Positions 1 to 11,300 of a stretch of 64,000 nucleotides of DNA are shown here, one piece after another. The notes under the pieces were generated by a model, which saw only the letters and a list, made by a program, of their open reading frames with translations, was not told the origin of the DNA and made no database searches. The first letter of the stretch is position 1. Every line of letters begins with the position of its first letter. Source of the DNA: Syngnathus acus. Its lineage: Eukaryota; Chordata; Actinopteri; Syngnathiformes; Syngnathidae. The stretch lies in NCBI RefSeq assembly GCF_901709675.1, contig NC_051107.1, positions 7,008,001 through 7,072,000 of the forward strand, in the 5' to 3' direction. Position numbers and translations under genes: made by a program.

Positions 1-17
1 GTTCGGTGTGTGCGCAG

Positions 18-182
18 GGTGTCCAGCATCCCCCTGGTCCCGGGCCACGTGGACATCCTGCTGACGGACGCCGTGCCGGACCCCCCGGCGGGCTCCCCTG
101 CGTCTACACCGTACATGTGTGGCGCGAGGCCCCACCCAGCCTGCCCGTGTTTGGCGATCACGTGTCCTGCGGCTTCCTCCAA
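18..182 (+). CDS. Partial exon, probable CPED1 C-terminal part
   Basis: The segment lies between an acceptor (tgcgcag, ending at 17) and a donor-like gtgagt at 183. It carries two overlapping open readings. The first part reads sensibly as SSIPLVPGHVDILLTDAVP, and the second, one frame away, as VYTVHVWREAPPSLPVFGDH followed by VSCGFLQ. Together they look like one beta-sandwich-type secreted-domain exon interrupted by a one-base shift in the C/G-rich stretch near 85-105. I infer CPED1 (cadherin-like and PC-esterase domain protein) because CPED1 neighbours WNT16 in vertebrates. I cannot confirm the protein from motifs, and the rest of the gene lies outside the window or in the repeat-rich DNA to the right. 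Confidence 0.35.
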
Positions 183-331
183 GTGAGTGGCGCCCGCTTT
201 CTGGTGTCCCGCTGGGGGCATTCTGTTGGCAGAGCGCAAGAAAATGGCGGCCTATGAGCCTGCGTGCGTGGCCTCATGCATGCCGATGCGCGCACTCCGC
301 TTCGAAGAAGGCCCGGCCCGGCTCAGAGAAT

Positions 332-653
<322 letters not shown>

Positions 654-1347
654 ACGTTCTGCCTTTGAAGGCTCGGCCCAACTCTGGTACGAACAAGAAA
701 ATCCCTGTCAAGTTTTCTTGTCTCACTTTGTCGCGATGTGCGGCGCCGGCGTGCGGAATGTGTCGCTGCCGCGCCGAAGGCCGACAAGAAAGACGGCGAG
801 CCTCCGCCGCCCGGGTCGGGCTCGCCGCGCGTGCGTGCAAGGCGGCTACCGCCTCTCAAGTCCTTCCAGACACGGCGGCGGCTCCCAGGCCGGCCCACTG
901 CCTCAATTTGACCTTTGGCCCTCGCCGCACGCACTAGCGGCGAAGAGCCTTTCCGGAGCGTCCTGTGGGCGTTTTGCCAGACTTGAAGGAGAAGCGGGCG
1001 GCGTTTGCCTTATCTTCTTTGTGATCTGGCACGTTGAAGTTTGTTCTCTTCAGACAATCGCTTTTTCCATCCATCTCACACGCATGACGCGTGTGTGTGC
1101 GTGTATATGTGTGTGTGTGTCACACGTTGCTTTTTGGACTTGTGCCAAAGTGCTCTGCATTAGCCATGTGTTAAACGTGTAAGGTCAGATCTACACGTTG
1201 AAAATGTCTATTCTGACATCTCATTGGATAATTGCCTTTTTTTTCGTCATGACTTTTGGCCTGTCCAATATGACATTCAAAGAGCGCGTTTGACACCCGC
1301 CCCCCGTCACGTGGTCGCTGATTATCCGTCCAATTAGCGTTGGGCTG

Positions 1348-1355
1348 TGACGTCA
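1348..1355. promoter_or_regulatory. CRE-type palindrome in the wnt16 upstream region
   Basis: A perfect TGACGTCA octamer lies about 120 bp upstream of the wnt16 start codon, just after a CCAAT-like element at 1330-1334. It is the classical CREB/ATF site. Use in wnt16 transcription is inferred from position only. Confidence 0.45.
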
Positions 1356-1475
1356 CTGGTGGACTCCGCCGAAGTAGGTGGCGCGGCGGCTCTCGAGGGG
1401 TTCTCGAGCAGACCTCTCAGGATCACCTCGGCGGCGCGCGCCGTATGCGGACGCGCATGAGGACGGATCGCGGCT

Positions 1476-2309
1476 ATGGAGACGGAGCCGAAGTGGGTGC
1501 CGGTGGTACGCGTGTGCACGCTCACGGTGCTACTGTGCGTATGCCCGTTGTGCTGCCAGGCCAGCTGGATGTGAGTACCCGCGTGCACGCGCATTTTCTA
1601 AACGTGATCGTTTGGCGAATGGGCAGATTGTCGACAGAGGATCGCGGAGTGGAGGCCGTTTCGGGTGGGTGACTTAACGCACGTGCCGCTCATTAGCAGC
1701 TTTGCCTTTGGAAAAACAAGGAAAGTCAATTGAGCTTTGTTGACGCAAATTGATTTGAAGTTCTGAGCTCTTCTTTCCTACTTGACGCTTCGCACTCCAA
1801 ATAGCTGCTAAGTTCAAGTCATTGCAGCTTTTAACAGCGAAACATGCATTGTATAGATTTGGTCGATTGAGCCTTTGCTCGAATTGCATTCAAGTCGCAA
1901 ATCAACTCGTGCTGCCAACAAGCTGAAAGAAAAACAGCTAGCTCGAGCACCACTGCGGAAACATGTCAACAAATGCAATGGAATTAGGCCAGGCATACTA
2001 TTCAAGGCGGAATAATTGCTCGATTTGCATCACTATTCCAACTTGAGAGCGTTTATCCGCTCGAGGAATCGTTTTGTTTTGGTCATCGTGATTGTGCATG
2101 GGTGTGAGCAAGGTTACTTTTGCACACTGCCTTTTGATCTCCTCCGTTGCATGTGTCGAAAGGCGGTTGGTTCATTGTGTTCGGCTGCGACCCTCAGGGA
2201 AAAGATCCAAATAAAGCATGCGCAGGGCCACTTTAACAGTTTGGGCGTCAGTCAGTCGGTCGGTCGGTCGGTCGGGGCTTTCACGTTCGGAAATGGAACT
2301 TGGGAGGGC

Positions 2310-2340
<31 letters not shown>

Positions 2341-3664
2341 TCGATCGCGCGTGCTCGCTCGCGCCTTGGCTTGAAGCTGGACGCGTGCGCGCCCCATGCA
2401 CGACGCGTGCGCCTTGGCTCTGATCGCCTTTTGTGTGTTGCGCGCGAAGGCTGCTGGGCGCGGAGGGCTCAAACGAGCGGTGGTCCCGGGACGGCGGCTG
2501 CCACTCGCTCCCTCTGAGCGGCCTCCAGCGCGACCTGTGCCTCAAGCGGAACTTTCTGGCGCCCAGCATCGTGGACGCGGCCCGGCTGGCTGTCGGCGAG
2601 TGCCAGAACCAGTTCCGACACGAGAGGTGGAACTGCTCCGCCGGCCACAACCCGGCCGTCTTCGGGCAGCAGCTGACCAGCGGTGAGCTTCGACCGGCCC
2701 GAAATGGATGTTTCCCCTAAGTGACCGACCGCAGACTAATCAAGCCCTTCTGTCTTTGTGTCCGTTTCTCCCCGCAGGAACCAAAGAAACGGCGTTTGTG
2801 TATGCGGTGATGGCGGCCGGCCTGGTGCACGCCGTCACGCGCTTCTGTAGCCACGGCAACATCAGCGAGTGCGGCTGCGACGCCCGCCTCCAGGGGGCGG
2901 CGGAGGCCGGGGAGGCCTGGCACTGGGGCGGTTGCTCGGACCACGTCCAGTACGGGACCGGGTTCAGCCGGCGCTTCCTGGCGGCGCACGTCGCCGTCAA
3001 CGCCTCGGCCAGGACGCGCGCGCACGCCCTCCTCCGGATGAACCAGCACAACAGCGAGGCCGGCAGGCAGGTCCGGCATACATGCACGCACGCTAGCTAG
3101 CAAGCTTCTCTTTGCTTTGCACCCTTTTCTGTTTGGCTGACTTTGACCCATCAGGACATTTCCACATAATAGTCCCTCCTGTCGTGGCGCCGCGTCCTCC
3201 CTCCCTCCCTCCAGGCGGTGGTGGCGACCATGTCGACGGACTGTCGCTGCCACGGCGTTTCGGGCTCGTGCGCCGTCAAGACGTGCTGGCGGACGATGGC
3301 GCCGTTCGGCCGCGTGGGCGCCTACTTGAAGGAGCGCTACGAAGGCAGCGTGCGCCTCAAGAGGAAGGAGCCCGGAGCCGGTGCGCCGGGGCGCCCCCCG
3401 CCGGACAAGCACCACTTGGTCTTCGTCAACAAGTCGCCCAACTACTGCGTGGAGGACCGTCGTGGCGGCGTGTTGGGCACCAGGGGGCGCCGCTGCAACC
3501 GCACCTCTGGGGGGCCGGACGGCTGCAAGCTGCTGTGCTGCGGGCGCGGCTACAACACGCACGTGGAGCGCCGCGTCCACCGATGCGCCTGCAAGTTCGT
3601 GTGGTGCTGCTACGTGCGATGTCGCCGATGCGAGAGCATGAGCGACACGCACGCCTGCAAGTGA
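1476..3664 (+). CDS. wnt16: Wnt16 secreted signalling glycoprotein
   Basis: Four coding exons, 1476-1570, 2450-2682, 2778-3070 and 3215-3664, join in phase to 356 aa, close to the human WNT16 length. Exon 1 gives a signal peptide ending in CCQASWM, like the WNT16 start. Exon 2 has FRHERWNCS, and exon 3 has [20 protein letters not shown] and HWGGCSD. Exon 4 has the palmitoleoylated-serine motif CHGVSGSC and the Cys-rich end [13 protein letters not shown]. These features, especially the TKETAF segment and the C-terminus, fit WNT16 better than WNT4 or WNT11. The product should be a lipid-modified ligand for Frizzled receptors, secreted through Wntless. The exon-3 donor is a weak gtccgg, but phase and family alignment support it. 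The gene is convergent with the protease gene that follows. Confidence 0.93.
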
Positions 3665-4431
3665 AACGACTCGGACTTGTTCCAAGCCCCGAATCAGCAA
3701 CTTCACAAACTCCAAAACGGTTCCGTACGTCTCTCCCGGACGGCAACGATGAGTTGGAGCCCAGTTGATCCTTGAGGCGACAGCTCATTCATGCGCTTTA
3801 GATTAAGATTGTTTCGTTACATCAAATTGTCCAAGTCCTCTGACTTCAGCACTGGTAAATAATAGCAGACTGCTATGGTAGTCATTTCTCTCGCTCTCTC
3901 TCTCGCTCTCCCCCCAACGGACCAAACCAGAAAGCGGATCGCCATCGATACCTTTGCGCATATTCTGTAGTCAGTGTGAAATCATGTCCCGTTGTCACCG
4001 AAGGGATGGAGATTGTTTTTTGAATCTGACAAAGAAATCAGAGAAATATTTGCCCTCTTATTCAGTCATTAAAATGGTAACGACAGGCCTCATTTCAAAA
4101 GAAACAATGCAAATGCGTCGTCATCAATGGGAAGCGGCGGGCAGAATGCTGGCTGCAGGAGGAAAGGGGAAACAATGGCTGAGGTGAAAACTAACCTCAG
4201 AGCTGCATGCGTGCCTGCGTGTGGTTTCAGGCTCAAAAGGCCAGCGCTGGAGAAGAAGTGACAAGAGTGCCGAGTGTCGGTTGCCGACGCCCACGAGGAC
4301 GACCAGGTCAGACTGATTGATTTGCACGTTGGCCAGCTAAAAGCGGGAGGCGCCGTCCTTAAAAAAACACAAAAAGCCTTATCCACGCCCCCACCCCAAA
4401 AAAGGAGGCCATTTTAGGTGGTGAAAAGGTC
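3665..4431. other. wnt16 3' UTR and convergent gene gap
   Basis: No coding signal is visible. An ATTAAA signal at 4068-4073 could end the wnt16 transcript. A CT-rich simple stretch lies at about 3886-3910. The right edge meets the 3' end of the minus-strand protease gene. Confidence 0.5.
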
Positions 4432-4437
4432 TTTAAT
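4432..4437 (-). terminator. Poly(A) signal of the serine protease gene
   Basis: On the minus strand this reads ATTAAA, 25 bases past the TGA stop at 4462-4464. It is a common variant polyadenylation signal. Confidence 0.55.
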
Positions 4438-4461
4438 GCTTGGAATGGCTCGGCGCTTCCG

Positions 4462-7310
4462 TCACTCGCCGGCCGCCTCGCCGATCCACGAGTGGTAATC
4501 GGCCACTTTGGAAAAGACGGCCGGCTTGCCGGGGTCGCACCGGCGACTGCCCCATGTGAGCAGTCCGAACAAGAAGTAGGTGCCGTGCTTCTGACAGAAG
4601 AGCGGCGCTCCCGAGTCGCCCTGCGCAAGAGCGGCAAATGAGCACCTGGCGGCGCCCGCCCGCCCGACGGCAGGGGAGGCCTCACCATGCAGGCGGCGCC
4701 GGCCACAGCGTGGGCGCACACGTGCGCGTCGTCCACCAGGTCCCGCCCCCACTGGGCTCGGCACTGGGCGCGCTCCACCAGGGCGACGCGGGCGTGGTGC
4801 AGACGCTGCGGGTCGAGGGCGGCTGGCCGTGGCGCCGAGAGAGCTTTGAGCTTCGGAGCATTGAGCGAGCGTTCGGCGGGCAGGCGGCGGACTTTACCCG
4901 TGGCCGACGTGGCCCCCCAGCCGGCGCTCACGCACGTCCAGCTGTCGTCCAGTTCCTCGTCCTCTTCCGGCACGCAAATCGGCATCACGCTGACTCCTGC
5001 TGACCGGACGCGTCAGGACCTGAGGCATCACGTGACCAAAGGGGGACCTACCCAGTCTGGCAGGAACAGCTAGGCGGAGCAGCGAGAGGTCGTGTCTCGG
5101 AGGGAAGCCGTCCTCCTGAGGCAGGTCGAAGACCTTGTCCACAGGGACGGCTTGGGACAGAGACAAGCCCAGATGGTGACCTCCCAAGACGGCCACATCC
5201 TCTCCCATGCTGAAACACGAGCCAAGCTCGGTCAAGCGGCGCCATGAATTGCGAGCCGTCTCGGCGGCGGCAGCGGCCTCACCTGACTCTGCAGTGGCGC
5301 GCGGCCAGCAACCAGCGGCGGCTGATCAGAACCGCGCTGCAGTAGTGAATGCCGCTCGCCTGCAAGCTGACCTGCCAGGGCCACGCCCCCGGGCATGCCT
5401 CTGTGACGTTCTTCGTCCACGTCCCGCCATCCTCGGCCAGCCAAAGGCCGGCCGGGCCCGGAAGCCCCGGGCAGAGGCGGCCCTCTGCTGCTTGCCGCAC
5501 CGGTTCTCTGTCGTCACAGCGCGTGGCCTTCAGCTCAGCTCAGCGGCCGAAGCAGACGCCGGCCGGCGCAAACGGAGGCGTACCTTCGGCCGCCTTGACG
5601 GCGTAGGCCACGTCCTGGTTGTCTGAAAGGCACCGGAACCGTCGGAACGCGAGTCGATGACGGCGGAGCGCCCGGCCAAAGTCATACCGATGACGTCTGC
5701 GATCCAGCGGGCGTGTTCTCGCACCGCCGTGTACACGCCGGGCTTCCTGGCTCGACCGCAGCCCACGCCCCAGCTCACTACGCCGGCCAGTCGGTAGCGG
5801 CCGCCGTCGTAACAGGATAGGGGACCGCCGGAGTCGCCCTAACAAACGTGTGCCCGTGTCAACACGCACACAGGTGCGCGCGCACGCACGCACGCACATC
5901 ACCTGGCAGGCGTCGACTCCGCCCCCTGCCTGTCCTGCGCAGAACATGCATGTCCGTATCCTGCTCTTGTAGTAACTCTGGCAGAGGTCAGAGGTCATCA
6001 CCGTCACGTTGACCTCCTGGAGTGTGTTCACGCGCGGCCCATCTACCAGGTGGGGGGGGGGGGGGGTGGGGGGGTGACAAAAAACGAAAACCCGCTGGAG
6101 TCTCGCCCGCCAACTGAACTTTTGTCAGAGATGCACTCACTCTCGCGTGTGGAGCCCCAGCCGGTGACGGTGCAATTGTGCAGCGTGGGCAACGGCGCCA
6201 TCCATAGGTGAATGGGTCGCACAAAGCGGTCGAATGAGAGCGGGCGCTCCAGCCTCAGCAGAGCCACGTCAAATTCCTTGGTGCCGGAGTGAAAGCGGTG
6301 ATGGCTGACGATGGCCGACACGCCCACCACCTGAGCGCAGCCGCAACCTTCAACAAGGCTCCGTCCTGACGCGCCTCGCTCGGTAACTAGCTAACCGCCT
6401 TGCTAAACGCCAGCCAACGTCACCTGCTCCCCTTGCTCGTCAGGGTCGTCCAGGTCGTGTTTTCCCGCCAGGACGGTCCAGAAAGAGGCTTTGCTGTACC
6501 TGGTCAGACACAAAGGTCAACGGTGTGGCTGCGGCGGCGGCAGCAGCAGCAGCGACGGCCGGCACCTTCTGAAGCAGTGCGCCGCCGAGACCACCCAGCG
6601 TGGCGCCAGGATGGCGCCGCCGCACGCCGGCATGGTGGCGAAGAGCAGCGACACCTGCCACGGCCACGAGTGCGCCCATGTCTCCTGGCCGCCGATGATG
6701 CGCGTCTCTGCGTCCGCCGGTTGCCTTTGCGCCACGAACGGGCGCACCCCTGCCAGCTCTGAGCGCACGCGCACGCACACGCACACGCACAGCCCAAATT
6801 CAGGAAGTAAGTACGGCCAGGTGAGCTGAGCCCATTTACTCGCAAATGCAATTGAAAGTCGGTCCGCAAAAAAAACGCACATTTTGTTCAGGAAAAAAAA
6901 TAGCATTTGCTGTGCTCGCAAGTGGCTGCAGGTCGGAACTGGAGCATGAGAGCACGTCTGCTCATCGTTCCACTTGTCGATCTTCACGATTCCACCACTA
7001 AAGCGCGCCCACGCCAAATTGTGTCCAGTAACACCAAAGAAAAAAAGCTGGCAACGACTTGTGACTGTTTGTGACTGTGTAGCGCGGCTAAAGGCTTTGC
7101 AACGTACCGTAGCGTCCCGCGAAATTCCCCGATTGCTGCTCGCCTCCACTTTGTTGTAGCGTTGCGTTTCCCGCGTCTACCGTCAAACACAGGAAGGAAG
7201 TGTGCAGGGCAGTGCAGCCGCAGCCGCAGCCGCAGCCCCACGGCAAAGCGTTTCTCACCACAAACGACGCTCAGTCCGGCCAGCAGAACCCAGAGCAGAG
7301 GCGACGGCAT
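4462..7310 (-). CDS. Tandem two-domain trypsin-like serine protease (polyserase/ovochymase-like)
   Basis: Eleven exons on the minus strand (7310-7259, 6758-6566, 6499-6424, 6330-6141, 6042-5903, 5838-5688, 5622-5584, 5538-5283, 5209-5052, 4996-4686, 4620-4462) join in phase to 574 aa. A signal peptide ([17 protein letters not shown]) is followed by activation site R|IIGG at residues 37-41. S1A domain 1 is complete: SAAHC histidine, DVALL aspartate, GDSGGP serine. It has Asp six residues before the serine (DACQGDS), so trypsin-like specificity. A linker leads to a second S1 fold with ARHC, HDLSLL and GDSGAP, but with Ala at the specificity position (AACMGDS) and no basic-IIGG activation site. 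It should therefore be chymotrypsin-like, or not activated in the usual way. The linker exons around 5538-5688 are the least certain part, because reading through from 5688 gives a single-domain protein ending near 5530. The gene is a secreted protease. Exact orthology is not clear to me. Confidence 0.8.
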
Positions 7311-8370
7311 TGCGAAGCTCCGACGCGCGCGTGCGTGCGGTGTGCCACTTTTAAGAGATTCCGCGCACCTGCTTCTGGCAAGCAGCTGAACGCGTTGCCA
7401 TGGAAAAGTGGACTTTAATAGCGAAGCGTGGCACTGACGTCATCAAATGTGGCTCTGCTGTAATGAGGCTGACGCGCCGCGTGGGGGCGTCCAAGACGAA
7501 GGACATTGGATTGTCCAACAAACGTAACGGCTCAGTGAACGCACCTCGAGTCGGACGTATTCCGGTGGTTTGCACAACTGGAGAGTGTATATCCACGCGA
7601 GTCGGAACCGGCGCCCTTTTTCATCCCCCCCAGCGCCCCCTCACGTCCTCGTTCCTTCGTCCTCCTCCCGCCGGAGAGGCGTGTCGCGAGCACGCCGTGC
7701 CGTGTCGGGTCGGATGGAAGGTAGATCCAAAGCAGGCTCGCTTCGCCTCGTTTCTGGCCTCGTTATCTTTCAGCAGCGAACGTCGGCGGTGAAACCAATC
7801 GGCGTCGCCAGCAGGATAGAAGGGATGCGGGCCGCGAGGTGCAAAGATTCGTCGTGAGACAGGCCGCCGCCGGTACCGGTACGTGCAGGTCAGTGAGCCG
7901 TCACGTGGACTCATTGATCGTTTGACGAAATCGGACTGAACTGGAGTCGGTGTACTGTTTGCATCGCCAACATAAAAAAAAAAGGCTTCTAGTTAAAAAC
8001 ACAAAAACAGATAGCCCTACTCATCCATTCAACATGAGCGGTTCTTCAGAAGGTGAACAAGCCGGTCCTCCCGCTCACCTTGTGGCTTCTCTGCACGCTC
8101 CGTTCCTCAGCATGTCCACTTGGGTCTTGAGCTTGCCTTTCTGGAGCGTGTATGGCACCTAAAAAATAAATAAATAAATAAATAAATAAATAAATATGGC
8201 TCCGGATGAGCTTAGAGGTCAAGTCGGTGGCCTAAGCCATAGTGGGCCAGCTTGAGACCCGCTCAGGCAGCGGGCCGTGCACGAGAAAGACTAAATGTGG
8301 GAGCCCTGTGGAGATCACGATTGGAGATGTATGTGGGGAATAATTGTCGACTTTTCAGGTGCGTCCAAAG
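7311..8370. other. Intergenic/upstream region of the protease and KIAA1549-like genes
   Basis: This is the gap between divergent starts. It contains a TGACGTCA palindrome at 7435-7442 and GC-rich promoter-like sequence, but no exon I can support. An AAAT microsatellite lies at 8161-8195. Confidence 0.4.
8161..8195. repeat. (AAAT)n microsatellite
   Basis: About eight copies of AAAT/AAATA in a row, upstream of the KIAA1549-like first exon. Confidence 0.95.
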
Positions 8371-11300
8371 ATGGGGCCGCTCGTACCGGGGGCTCCCGGG
8401 AGCAGGGTGGGAGCCCCGAGCCCCGAGAGGAGCCTGGTTGTCCTCTTGCTGCTCGCCGGCACGCTGGCTTCCAGGGCCACGTCCACTTGGCCCGTCGCAG
8501 GTAGGAATGATGAAAACCTCGCACAGGGCCGCCTCAGGGCTCTCGTATGCGCGGGGGAAACCTTGCGTCAGCTTTGGACCGCTTCTGACGCGATGGTGTC
8601 GTCTGGTCACGGAAATCTCACCTATTTGCATGAATAGACCCAACCGGCTCCGGACTATTTCACCCTAACCCTCCCCCCTCCCTCGCTAACATGAAATGTT
8701 CTTGTCTCAGACTGGAACAGAACCCAAGGCTCTTCTGCTCTGTCACTTCCCCGCCCAGAGCTGGCTCAGCGTGGTAACCGCAGTGGTCTGGCGGAGAACT
8801 CGGGCGCTCAAGGGATCCATCTGCTTCTCCGACCGCCGGACCTGCTCGCCCCCAGCTTGACTCCGCCGCTCGTCCCCCGCAAGCGGCCCACCCTGGCCCC
8901 CCCCCCGCCCTGGGAGCAGAGTAACTCCCTGGAGGAGGCCTGGGCTTCAGGAGACTACCTGGAGACCCTGTCTTTCGTGCTCCCCGATGGCGAGGATCTG
9001 GCCCCGGCCACGCCTCTTCCCAGCCACCCTTACGACGACGACACAGGGGGCGACTGGGCGCCCGCGTACGACGGCGCCTTACCTCGGCGTCCCACCCCGC
9101 CGCTGGACGCACGCCTTCTCTTTTCACCCTCCGCCGGCGCCCCCCCAGACGTCTTCCCCGCCTGGGACGACGACTACGACCCCGAGGACCTGTCGCCGCT
9201 GCAGCCCACTGAGCTTCTGCTGCCCGACATGAACAGTTTGGAATACTACACCAACCTTTTGGCCAAGGAGCGGGCCAAGGAGGGATCCCGTCCCCCCTCC
9301 GAGCGGGACGGCCAGGAGAAGCACGGCGTCCCCGAGCTGTCCATCCCGCCCACGCCAATCCACAAGCGAGGTCGAGCCGGCGATCCCCACGTGCGGACCG
9401 AGGCGTCTCCCGGTTCCGCTGCCACCCCGCGGAGGGAGCCCGAGCCTCCGCCACCCAGCCCTGGGGCCGGTGAGTCACCGACTGTTGCTCCGGGAGAGTT
9501 TGGGCCAAGCCCGGCGTCTCCTAGTTCCCACGCCACCGGCCCGGCGCTTCCGCCGGCTCGTCCCGCCGAGGACGGGCTGGGCGAGACCGCCGCCACCGAG
9601 AGGACGGCCGTCAGCCTGACCCGAGCGCCTCCGCCGACCACGCCCAGGGCGGCGCACCCCCCCGCCGTCAAACGCTATCTGTGCAACGTCACCAAGCCCG
9701 AGTCGTACCTGGTCCGAATAGGTACGCCCGCAGCGGGTCCGGTCCGGCTGACCGCCAGCCGACTAACGCGTGCTGCGCTGCGTCCAGGTGGCGCCAGAGG
9801 CTCGGTGGCTGGTTTCACTCAGGTCCGGGACCTTTTGAGGCGAGAGTTTAACCGCTCCGTGGAGCTCCAGGTACACGTCCCGTCCCGTCCCGTCCCACCC
9901 AAACACGCCAGCAGCACGTGCCAGCTTTCGTCTTTGCCTGCTCATCCGAAGCACTCGTTAAGGCTTTTTCACACTGCGCTCAGTGACCACTCACCCATCG
10001 GTCGCGCGAGGGCGTGCCGGCCGGACCCGAAAAACGTTCAGTTGGAGCGCTGCCACGTGGCGCCGACGTGATGGAGGGGGAGCGGCCTCACCATTTGTGA
10101 GTGCCCGCAATAGACCCGCCCACCGGTCAAGGAAACCAAGTGCAGTGTGAAAAGGCCTCGAGTCAAACGGAACACGTTTGCCGCACAAGTCAGTCCAAGG
10201 TCGTCTGCCCTTGGCACGGCACGGCACGGCCCCCGAGACATCCGAGCTTATGTCGGCCTGTTGTCTGTCCCGGGTCAGTTCTTGAGAACGCCGTCCAGTT
10301 TTGCCTTCCGCGTGGTCTCGGGACCGTTGATCTACACCGCCATCGCCGTGGTCAACGCCCTCCGCCGAGCGCATCGTCTCTTGGGCCCGCTTCCCGCCGT
10401 GTCCACCCTCTATGCCGTCCCGGACGTCAGGTACCAGGTCCACACGGTGCTGCTGTTTGTCCCCGCCCACGTGGACGTCAGAGTCTGCGACTTCAGCGAG
10501 CGTGTGGAGAGCGGCCTGGTGATGGCGTACGGCCAAACCCGCCGACGCTTTTTAGAGTCTGGTGCCGTGGCCGTGCAGGTGAGTGCCACCGCCGCCGTCC
10601 CAGTTGCGTGCGAGGCCTCTGTCCGTCCGGGCACTGTCCGGTCGGGTGTGAGCCCCTCCTCCGACTTGCTGTCTGAGTCCCTCCCAGCCGGCGGGCGGGC
10701 GGGCGTTCCTTTTTCACACCCAGTCTCCCGTCCAGCTGCTGAACGTCACGCTGGGCGCGGCGAGGCCGGCGGGCGAGCTCAAGGTTCCCGTCGACATCGT
10801 GTTTGCGGTGCGGGACGGGCGAGGATACGTGGCGGGATTCCAGGTCAGCCAGCACCTGAGGAAGCTCAGCCCAGTGGAGTTCAGCTTCTACGTGGGCTTT
10901 CCCGCTCTGCAGATCGCCGAACGTAGGGCGCCCTCCCGTCACGCGTCGGCCTTTGGCCGGAAGGCTGATTGCCGCTCTCTTTCAGCTTTGCGTTATCCCG
11001 AGCTCAACACCTCCCATCACCTGAGGTCCACGTGGGTGCGCACGGGTGAGAGCACTCGCGCGTGCCGGCCGTTTTGAGACGCTCTGCGGCCCACGGGTAA
11101 CCTCCGGACGCTTTCAGTCCTGCTCGGCGTTCCCGATCAGATCTTTGTCCAGCCAAGTTTTCAAGCTCGCGTGGAGCGCCGCTTGGCCTTGCTGCTGGAG
11201 GAAGGCCTGGGAGCGTCCGGCGGGCGGCGCTGGAGGAGAGCCACGGCCGTGGCCAACGGCAGTCTGCAGGTACGCCAACGGCAGTCTGCAGGTACGCCGC

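Noticed and set aside
8660-9671. Long minus-strand frames opposite kiaa1549 exon 2
   Set aside because: GC-rich antisense open frames. The sense strand has the conserved [15 protein letters not shown] block and correct splice phases.
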